Shown one piece after another: positions 6,971-11,113 of a stretch of DNA of 11,113 nucleotides. The translations under genes and the position numbers were made by a program. Each line of letters opens with the position of its first letter. The first letter of the stretch is position 1. Origin of the DNA: JBGSIZ01 sp041742255 (GTDB lineage: Bacteria; Pseudomonadota; Alphaproteobacteria; Rhodobacterales; Rhodobacteraceae); contig JBGSIZ010000074.1 of the NCBI GenBank assembly GCA_041742255.1, positions 1 through 11,113 on the forward strand, written 5' to 3'. The notes under the pieces are model-generated. The model was not told the DNA's origin and searched no databases. It saw only the letters and a list, made by a program, of their open reading frames with translations.

Positions 6971-7459
6971 TCAGTTGCCGCCCTGTTGAAAGACCGTCCG
7001 CACCCGGCCTTCCATCCGCGCCGTGCCGTCCGTCAGGTTGACCGTCATGCGTTCCGCCGACAGCGCGCTGGCCCCTTGGGTCAACAGCACATTGCCCGAC
7101 ATCACCAGCATGCCGGTGGTCAGGTCATAATCCGCTGTATCTGCTTCGGCCGCTTCGGTGGCGGTGACAAAGGTCACCCGGCCCGATGCCACCAGCCGCG
7201 CGATTTCCCCGCTTTCGTCGTTGTAGACAACCCGGACCTGTGCGGCGGCGATCCGCAGGTCGCCCTGACCAATCACAACGTTGCCCTCGAACACTGCCGA
7301 CCGGCTGTCCTGATCCACGTTCAGGCTGTCGGCGGTCACCTCGACCGGGGCGGTCGGGTCCGCGTTGATGCCGCCCAAGGCGATGTTCGTTCCCTGAGCG
7401 GTGACGCCAACAGGCAGCATGAGGCCGATCAAAAGGGCCAGAAGGGGACCATAGCGCAC
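6971..7459 (-). CDS. lptA: LPS transport periplasmic protein LptA
   Basis: A 162-residue OstA-like protein forming the periplasmic bridge that carries lipopolysaccharide from LptC to LptD. The N-terminus is a Sec signal peptide (RYGPLLALLIGLMLPVGVTA, cleavage likely after VTA), followed by the OstA beta-jellyroll stretches PVEVTADSLNVDQDSRSAVFEGNV, GDLRIAAAQVRVVY and YDLTTGMLVMSGNVLLTQG. The start decides two residues: a TTG at 7465 lies only 1 nt from AGGAG (complement of 7467-7471), whereas GTG 7459 is 7 nt from it, so GTG is chosen. The gene begins 12 bp after lptC and ends 1 bp before lptB. Confidence 0.93.
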   Translation of the reverse strand: MRYGPLLALLIGLMLPVGVTAQGTNIALGGINADPTAPVEVTADSLNVDQDSRSAVFEGNVVIGQGDLRIAAAQVRVVYNDESGEIARLVASGRVTFVTATEAAEADTADYDLTTGMLVMSGNVLLTQGASALSAERMTVNLTDGTARMEGRVRTVFQQGGN

Positions 7460-7471
7460 GAACAAACTCCT

Positions 7472-8071
7472 TTAATTTTGGGGCTGGTATAGCAGCCGCA
7501 CCCCGTTCTTGAAAACCATTCGTGTGCCGGTGTCGGCGGTTGCCGGCTCGACAATCAATTGACCCGCCGTAATCTGGCCAAACGGTGCCCGCGCCTCGAG
7601 CGGCCCCACGGTTTCGACCCGGCCCGTTGTCAGGTCCGCGATGATCCCTTGGGTTTCCATTTCGTAACCTGACGATGTGGTCAGCCGGGCAAGGCCGCTG
7701 ATCCGGGCGGTTTTGGCGTCGGTGTCAACCTCGCCCTGGCCCGCGGTGACGTTGACGGTGGACCCATCCGGGCTTTGCACCGCGAGCGCCAGCATTTCGA
7801 CGGTCACAAAGCCGGGCCGCGACAGGTCTGGTCGCGCGCTGGTGGCGGACAAGTCGAACACGGAGCCGTCTTCGGCCACGCCCGAGAAGTTGGGTTGTGA
7901 CAGGCGCGGTTCCCGCGCGATGGCCTCGAGTTCCGCATAGGGAATGTCGCCTTCGCCGGTTCGCCCTCGCGCAAACAGAAACAACGTGGACAACAGGGCC
8001 AGTGCCGCCAGCGGCAGCAGAACCTTGGACAGGGCAACAAACCGGGAATACAGGTTGTCGTGGTTGCCCAA
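7472..8071 (-). CDS. lptC: LPS export system protein LptC
   Basis: A 199-residue bitopic inner-membrane protein of the Lpt machine. It has one transmembrane helix (residues about 14-34, VALSKVLLPLAALALLSTLF) and a periplasmic OstA-like domain ending in MVFKNGVRLLYQ. Sequence similarity in this family is low; the identification rests on membrane topology, the N-terminal DNLYSRFVALSKVLLPLAALAL pattern familiar from related bacteria, and the place between kdsD and lptA. The start is TTG 8071, five bases after the kdsD stop; no closer ATG retains the N-terminal pattern and the ribosome binding site is weak, so translation may rely on coupling. Confidence 0.88.
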   Translation of the reverse strand: MGNHDNLYSRFVALSKVLLPLAALALLSTLFLFARGRTGEGDIPYAELEAIAREPRLSQPNFSGVAEDGSVFDLSATSARPDLSRPGFVTVEMLALAVQSPDGSTVNVTAGQGEVDTDAKTARISGLARLTTSSGYEMETQGIIADLTTGRVETVGPLEARAPFGQITAGQLIVEPATADTGTRMVFKNGVRLLYQPQN

Positions 8072-8076
8072 TGTCG

Positions 8077-9045
8077 TCAGACCACACCAGCGCGCAGGCA
8101 GTCATGCAGCCGCAGGAACCCCATGATCTGCCGCGTGCCATCCTGCGACAGCACGAACAGGCAGGTGATCTTGCTTTGGTTCATGACCGCCACCGCCTCT
8201 TGGGCCAGAATATCCGGGCCGACAGTTTTGGGGGCAGATGTCATCACCGCCCCTGCTGTCCGGTCCAATAGCCCGGCCATGTGACGCCGCAGGTCGCCAT
8301 CGGTGACGATACCGCACAGGTCGCCTTGCGCATCCAACACCCCAACCACGCCGAAACCTTTTTCGCTCATGGTCAGGAGCGCATCGCTCATTGGGGTGGC
8401 GTGTCCGGTGAGCGGGACGGCGTCGCCCACATGCATAAGGTCCCGCACCTTGGCCAATTGCGCGCCGAGTTTGCCACCGGGGTGGAATTGCGCAAAGTTT
8501 TCCGCCGTGAACGACCGCTGTTCCATCAAAGCCACGGCAAGCGCGTCCCCGATGGCGAGCGTCAGCGTGGTCGAAATCGTGGGCACAACGCCATAGCCGC
8601 AGGCCTCGCCCAAGGCCGGGATCAGCAGGTGAACATCGGCCTGCCCCATCAAGGTGCTGTCCGGCCTGCTGGACAACCCGATCAAGGGGATGCCGAACCG
8701 TTGCGTATAGGCGATGAGGTTCGCCAGTTCCGGCGCCTCGCCCGAGTTCGAGATCGCCAGCACCACATCGGCCTTGGTCACCATGCCAAGGTCGCCATGG
8801 CTGGCCTCGGCCGGATGCACGAATTGCGCGGGTGTTCCCGTGCTGGCCAATGTCGCCGCGATTTTTCGCGCGATATGCCCGGATTTCCCGATGCCCGATA
8901 CGATCACCCGGCCCTGGGCGGCCAGGATCACCTCGACCGCTTGCGCGAACCCGTCGCCCAAATCGCGGCCCAGTGTCACCAACGCATCCGCTTCCTGCGC
9001 GATGACCCGGCGGGCGGTGTCGAGGTATGTTTGCCGTTTGTCCAT
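8077..9045 (-). CDS. kdsD: Arabinose-5-phosphate isomerase KdsD/KpsF
   Basis: A 322-residue D-arabinose 5-phosphate isomerase that converts ribulose 5-phosphate to arabinose 5-phosphate, the first committed step towards Kdo for lipopolysaccharide. An SIS domain spans about 40-175 (VIVSGIGKSGHIARKIAATL, FVHPAEASHGDLG, AISNSGEAPELANLI), followed by the family signature FHPGGKLG at 187-194 and two CBS domains (about 205-258 and 268-320). The full length matches the KdsD type with CBS pair. ATG 9045 lies 1 bp after the rnd stop, and lptC follows after 5 bp. kdsC, which follows kdsD in E. coli, is absent here. The paralogue name kpsF applies when the gene sits in a capsule locus; the lpt context favours kdsD. 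Confidence 0.95.
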   Translation of the reverse strand: MDKRQTYLDTARRVIAQEADALVTLGRDLGDGFAQAVEVILAAQGRVIVSGIGKSGHIARKIAATLASTGTPAQFVHPAEASHGDLGMVTKADVVLAISNSGEAPELANLIAYTQRFGIPLIGLSSRPDSTLMGQADVHLLIPALGEACGYGVVPTISTTLTLAIGDALAVALMEQRSFTAENFAQFHPGGKLGAQLAKVRDLMHVGDAVPLTGHATPMSDALLTMSEKGFGVVGVLDAQGDLCGIVTDGDLRRHMAGLLDRTAGAVMTSAPKTVGPDILAQEAVAVMNQSKITCLFVLSQDGTRQIMGFLRLHDCLRAGVV

Positions 9046-9046
9046 G

Positions 9047-9658
9047 TCAGTGCGCGAAAATGTCGATTTCGGGCCAGCCGGTCAGGTCCAGTTGCGCCCG
9101 CATCGGGAGGAAATCAAAACACGCCTGCGCCATGGCGGTGCGCCCTTCGCGGGCCAACATCCGGTCCAGTTCGACCTTGAGCCGGTGCAGATACAAAACG
9201 TCCGACGCCGCATAATCAAGCTGTGCATCGGTCAGCGTCACCGCGCCCCAGTCGCTTTGTTGTTGATGTTTGGAAATATCGACGCCGATCAGGTCTTGCA
9301 GCAGGTATTTCAACCCGTGCCGGTCGGTGAAGGTCCGGATCAGTTTCGACGCAATCTTGGTGCAATAGACCGGGGCGGTGACCGCCCCAAAGGCGTTGTG
9401 CAACGCCGCAATGTCGAACCGCCCAAAGTGAAACAGCTTGAGCACGGCGGGATCGGTCAGCATCCGGCACAGATTGGGCGCCGTTGTTTGCCCGATGCCA
9501 ACCTGCACAAGGTGGCAATGCCCGTCGCCGCCCGACATCTGGATCAGGCAGAGCCGGTCCCGGTGCGGGTTCAACCCCATGGTTTCGCAATCAATCGCCA
9601 CAACCGGCCCAAGGTCGAGCCCGTCCGGAAGATCGCCGTGATAGAGGTGGTTTGCCAT
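9047..9658 (-). CDS. rnd: Ribonuclease D-like 3'-5' exonuclease, short form
   Basis: A 203-residue DEDDy exonuclease of the RNase D type, which trims RNA 3' ends such as tRNA precursors. Exo I is AIDCETMGLNP with Asp23 and Glu25, Exo II is KLFHFGRFDIAAL with Asp82, and Exo III is LDYAASDVLYL with Tyr149 and Asp153. It has only the exonuclease domain; the HRDC domains of E. coli RNase D (about 375 residues) are missing, as in many alphaproteobacteria. ATG 9658 is chosen; AAGGG lies about 9 nt upstream. A TTG at 9691 in frame would add 11 charged residues without family support. It is the first gene of the run to lptB, so the promoter should lie between 9659 and about 9775. Confidence 0.9.
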   Translation of the reverse strand: MANHLYHGDLPDGLDLGPVVAIDCETMGLNPHRDRLCLIQMSGGDGHCHLVQVGIGQTTAPNLCRMLTDPAVLKLFHFGRFDIAALHNAFGAVTAPVYCTKIASKLIRTFTDRHGLKYLLQDLIGVDISKHQQQSDWGAVTLTDAQLDYAASDVLYLHRLKVELDRMLAREGRTAMAQACFDFLPMRAQLDLTGWPEIDIFAH

Positions 9659-9775
9659 CTGCGGACCCTTTTTCCTGCCGTGCCTTGGCAATAGAGGACC
9701 CGGCCAAGCCGTGCAACAGGCGGCGCGATTGAGGCAGGGCGAGAGTGCGCAAGATTTGGAACAACATCAGATTTT

Positions 9776-9795
9776 TGGTGCCCAGAAGAGGAATT
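9776..9795 (-). other. Putative attachment-site remnant (tRNA 3' end duplicate)
   Basis: Read on the minus strand, these 20 bases end in TCTGGGCACCA: a CCA end, discriminator A, a plausible seven-base acceptor strand TCTGGGC and T-stem strand CCTCT, preceded by AATT, which fits the end of a T-loop. No rest of a tRNA follows at higher coordinates, where the foreign AT-rich sequence begins. This is what is left at the far end when an element integrates into the 3' end of a tRNA gene; the intact tRNA would lie at the other end of the element. The tRNA could be a Leu or Phe type starting GCCCAGA; identity is inferred, not shown. Confidence 0.45.
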
Positions 9796-9811
9796 AGGGA
9801 ACCGAACAATA

Positions 9812-9887
9812 GCTGAACATATGTGAGCTTTCTTGTTGATTTATCCTATATTATACAAAAGACTAGGCGCAACGCTGAACATAGTGA
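9812..9887. repeat. Imperfect direct repeat pair near the integrase stub
   Basis: GCTGAACATATGTGA (9812-9826) recurs as GCTGAACATAGTGA (9874-9887), differing by one inserted T, with starts 62 bp apart. They lie between the putative attachment core and the integrase start, where arm-type integrase binding sites occur in tyrosine-integrase elements. That role is an inference from position. Confidence 0.55.
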
Positions 9888-9910
9888 CTCACCACTTCAC
9901 ATCGATCACG

Positions 9911-9966
9911 GTAGACTAAAGGGTGGACCGGTTTAGAGTCTGTTCGGTATAGTCAAAAGGTGGACT
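9911..9966. repeat. Second imperfect direct repeat pair upstream of the integrase stub
   Basis: GTAGACTAAAGGGTGGACC (9911-9929) resembles GTATAGTCAAAAGGTGGACT (9947-9966), with starts 36 bp apart and the shared end GGTGGAC. They directly precede the integrase start at 9981. They may be integrase arm sites, operators of the integrase promoter, or traces of another insertion. Confidence 0.45.
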
Positions 9967-9980
9967 GAGGCGAGAATGTC

Positions 9981-10052
9981 ATGGTGCTGCTCAATACCCT
10001 TACCCAACTGCGGGCGAAGAACCTAGACGCAGGCAAGTATGCTGATGGCCAG
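9981..10052 (+). pseudogene. N-terminal stub of a probable tyrosine integrase
   Basis: From ATG 9981 only 24 residues are recognisable, of the pattern LLNTLTQLRAKNL-AGKYADGQ. This resembles the start of the N-terminal domain (DUF4102-like) of island and phage tyrosine integrases, where KYADG is normally followed by GLWL or GLYL. After Gln24 the sequence switches to the antisense of the serine recombinase and stops at a TGA 30 bases later (10080). GAGG at 9967-9970 could be its ribosome binding site. Catalytic and core-binding domains are gone. An IstB (IS21) N-terminus was considered but fits the KYADGQ part less well. Confidence 0.45.
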
Positions 10053-10602
10053 CGTAACGTTCAAACATCTCTCGAATGAGCGGTGCCTTGACCGGATCGA
10101 TCGCTTTCGGTTTGCCCTTGCCGGTATCGAGGTACCCAATTGGTGAACGGAATGGATAGATTCCCTGTCGAAGGCGGCCATCAAGTCCTTTCTTGGTTTC
10201 TTCGCGCAAATTGCGGATGTAGTCGGCGGCGATCACTGCTTGGATGTCAGCGGTCAAGCGACCGCCCCGTGAGCGAAAGTCTAAAGTTTCAGTTGCAAAA
10301 AATACGTCGAGCCCTGCGTCAGAGAGCTCGCTGATAGCTGCCCAATCCCGAAGGTTTCGAGCAGATCTGTCGATCTTGTGCATAACCACTCCCAGCGCCT
10401 CGCGCCGATAGAGAAGTTTAAGCATTGTATTGAAGACTGGCCTGCCAGATTTTGCCGCCGTTTCTTTCTCTTCGAACCAGCGTGTGATGGTCAGTTGGTT
10501 GCGACTCGCAAAGGCCTGGATCGCTTCTTGCTGTGCTTCGAGTGAGACGCCTTCGCCTTGTTTCTGCGTCGACACTCGGATGTATCCAAAGCAGGGCTTC
10601 AT
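10000..10602 (-). pseudogene. Large serine recombinase, C-terminally truncated
   Basis: The frame encodes 200 residues, of which the first 184 are authentic. The resolvase catalytic domain carries the nucleophile Ser11 in YIRVSTQKQ, then EAQQEAI, HKIDRSARNLRDW near 75-87 and the R/K-rich stretch of the long helix, followed by the beginning of the Recombinase domain (GIYPFRSPIGYLDTG to LIREMFERYA). Family members usually run to about 500 residues, so most of the DNA-binding part is missing. At about 10050 the reading frame enters the antisense of the integrase stub and ends 15 residues later at TAA (10000-10002). The ATG at 10602 overlaps the stop of the small upstream gene by 4 bp (ATGA). The remaining protein is probably inactive for recombination. 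Confidence 0.85.
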
Positions 10603-10745
10603 ACATTTGGGTTGGTATCCTTCGACTCTATCACATCACTCAGATCTGTCGAATCTTGCCATGGCCAGTCGCCGCTTGCTTGAAGACGCAAGAATATTTC
10701 CGTGCAGAGATCCAAATGCCGTTGAAGATGTTCATCATGGTTCAT
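10599..10745 (-). CDS. Small protein of unknown function preceding a recombinase
   Basis: A 48-residue hydrophilic protein starting MNHDEHLQRHLDLC, with a WPW motif (residues 27-29) and an acidic C-terminal half (DSTDLSDVIES). I know similar short proteins only as unnamed ORFs in front of serine recombinases in alphaproteobacterial mobile elements; no function can be assigned. Its stop overlaps the recombinase start (ATGA), so the two are translationally coupled. A GTG at 10790 in frame would add 15 residues and has GAGG 5 nt upstream, but the added part (RGLWPLLRTDYNSR) is outside the pattern I recognise. The ATG at 10745 has no clear ribosome binding site, so the start is uncertain. Confidence 0.6.
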   Translation of the reverse strand: MNHDEHLQRHLDLCTEIFLRLQASGDWPWQDSTDLSDVIESKDTNPNV

Positions 10746-10772
10746 GCGGGAATTGTAATCCGTTCGCAGCAA

Positions 10773-10785
10773 TGGCCAAAGGCCA
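10773..10785. repeat. Short perfect inverted repeat upstream of the small gene
   Basis: TGGCC (10773-10777) and GGCCA (10781-10785) flank AAA, giving a 5-bp hairpin or operator-like palindrome just upstream of the ATG at 10745 and directly inside the alternative GTG start. Function is unknown. Confidence 0.35.
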
Positions 10786-10791
10786 CGCACT

Positions 10792-10808
10792 ATAGCCTCA
10801 ACGGCTAT
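10792..10808 (-). terminator. Hairpin at the 3' end of the truncated ATPase gene
   Basis: ATAGCC (10792-10797) pairs with GGCTAT (10803-10808) around a 5-nt loop, overlapping the ATPase stop codon (10805-10807, minus strand). No T-tract follows, so termination is uncertain; it may only attenuate transcription into the small gene and the recombinase. Confidence 0.3.
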
Positions 10809-10980
10809 TCTCGCACCGTTCTGAAACTAAACGGCAAGGTGGCCCTCCCCTCCACCATCAACCGGGCCACCGCCTGATAGTTTGGCATGCGGATCAGGTC
10901 GGCTTCGTCGAACCCGCCAAACTGCCGGGCCACGGTTGGTGCATCCAGTGCCCCTACCCGAAAACTGATGTGATTGGTCT
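10805..10980 (-). pseudogene. C-terminal fragment of a probable conjugative-transfer ATPase
   Basis: About 57 residues before the TAG (10805-10807) read HISFRVGALDAPTVARQ, then DLIRMPNYQAVARLMVEG and PFSFRT. This matches the end of HerA/VirD4-like ATPases (DUF87 or type IV secretion DNA-binding proteins), whose C-termini typically show a FR-x-G-x-x-DA strand and a D-L-x-x-x-PN-Y-x-x-x-x-R-L-M pattern. The frame loses similarity near 10979, where the IS3-family end begins, so the gene was cut by the insertion. It points to a conjugative plasmid or ICE as the source. It is on the same strand as the small gene and the recombinase. The family match is by eye. Confidence 0.5.
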
Positions 10981-11113
10981 TGTCACGTATTTGTGCCGGT
11001 CCAAGTGCTCGTTTAGGCCACTTGGCGTTCGAAAGCCAAGGGGCTTTTCCCTCCCAATGCTGAATGTCGGCGGCGTGGGTTATAGAAGCCGTTGATGTAT
11101 TGGAAGATGGCGG
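10981..11113 (-). mobile_element. IS3-family insertion sequence, one end
   Basis: The element enters from the right edge and ends near 10981, where TGTCACGTATTTGTGCCG begins with the TG expected of IS3-family terminal repeats and where similarity to the ATPase gene stops. The other terminal repeat and any target duplication lie outside the window, so the exact end is inferred. Confidence 0.6.
11013..11113 (-). CDS. IS3-family transposase (OrfB), C-terminus, cut by window edge
   Basis: The last 33 residues of an IS3-family DDE transposase: AIFQYINGFYNPRRRHSALG followed by GKSPLAFERQVA and TAA (11013-11015). The YNPRRRHSALG-x-x-SP-x-x-FE pattern is the classic end of the rve integrase core, shortly after the catalytic glutamate. 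The rest, including the DDE residues, is outside the window, so integrity cannot be judged. Confidence 0.85.
   Translation of the reverse strand, partial: AIFQYINGFYNPRRRHSALGGKSPLAFERQVA

Larger units (their letters stand above)
9659..9980. other. Intergenic region: rnd upstream sequence and AT-rich element end
   Basis: These 322 bases hold no credible gene. The part up to about 9775 has the GC-rich composition of the left-hand chromosome and should contain the rnd promoter; the best minus-strand candidate (TTGCAC, complement of 9711-9716, 17 bp from TATTGC, complement of 9688-9693) is weak. From about 9796 the sequence becomes AT-rich and unlike its surroundings, with a probable attachment-site remnant and two repeat pairs listed separately. 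Confidence 0.6.

Noticed and set aside
6226..7041. A 271-codon plus-strand frame opposite lptB
   Set aside because: It is the complement of a conserved ABC ATPase; the product is rich in His, Pro and Arg without domain features.
8281..9694. Long plus-strand frames opposite kdsD and rnd
   Set aside because: They mirror the codon bias of the real minus-strand genes and show no motif or ribosome binding site.
9688..9716. A sigma-70 promoter for rnd (TTGCAC, 17 bp, TATTGC on the minus strand)
   Set aside because: Spacing is right but each box matches consensus at only three of six positions, so it is mentioned but not called as a separate feature.
9981..10052. Reading the stub as the N-terminus of an IS21 IstB protein
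   Set aside because: NTLTQLRA fits loosely, but the following KNL-AGKYADGQ does not resemble the IstB continuation and fits the integrase N-terminal domain better. It remains a minor alternative.
10430..10877. Plus-strand frames opposite the recombinase, the small gene and the ATPase fragment
   Set aside because: They run antisense to recognisable protein sequence and have no family features.
1..11113. CRISPR arrays, rRNA genes, complete tRNA genes
   Set aside because: No regularly spaced repeats, no rRNA-like sequence and no full cloverleaf were seen; only the 20-base tRNA-like 3' end at 9776-9795.

Overview
The window looks like a chromosomal segment of an alphaproteobacterium, most likely of the Rhodobacterales (Roseobacter/Paracoccaceae). 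Signs of this are the high-GC coding bias, the compact rnd-kdsD-lptC-lptA-lptB-hpf-ptsN block without rpoN between lptB and hpf, and a GT14-type glycosyltransferase with a long C-terminal extension next to a Stf0-type sulfotransferase. This assignment is inferred from recognised proteins; no search was run.

Region 1 (1-4865, plus strand) is a surface-glycan cluster: the 3' part of a GT4 glycosyltransferase, a GT2-like glycosyltransferase (TTG start), a core-2/I-branching-type glycosyltransferase with a large uncharacterised C-terminal region, and a Stf0-type sulfotransferase carrying what looks like a second, degenerate sulfotransferase domain. The last three genes overlap or nearly touch and probably form one transcription unit that builds, branches and sulfates a polysaccharide or glycolipid. 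Neither acceptor nor sugars can be read from the sequence.

Region 2 (4886-9658, minus strand) is conserved envelope housekeeping. It encodes an RNase D-type exonuclease, KdsD (first step of Kdo synthesis), LptC/LptA/LptB (lipopolysaccharide transport), then after a 249-bp gap the long ribosome hibernation factor HPF and the nitrogen-PTS protein PtsN. Regions 1 and 2 converge across a 20-bp gap containing a GC-rich hairpin.

Region 3 (about 9776-11113) is the scarred end of an integrated element. It starts with a 20-bp sequence that can be read as the 3' end of a tRNA (probable attachment-site remnant). An AT-rich stretch with two pairs of direct repeats follows, then a 24-residue N-terminal stub of a probable tyrosine integrase. 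The stub is joined head-on to a C-terminally truncated large serine recombinase. A 48-codon ORF overlaps the recombinase start. Upstream lies the C-terminus of a probable conjugative-transfer ATPase, interrupted by an IS3-family element whose transposase runs off the right edge. This is best read as a decayed mobile element with several layers of rearrangement. I see no complete new defence or mobility system; the least-explained parts are the C-terminal domains of the GT14 and Stf0 proteins.
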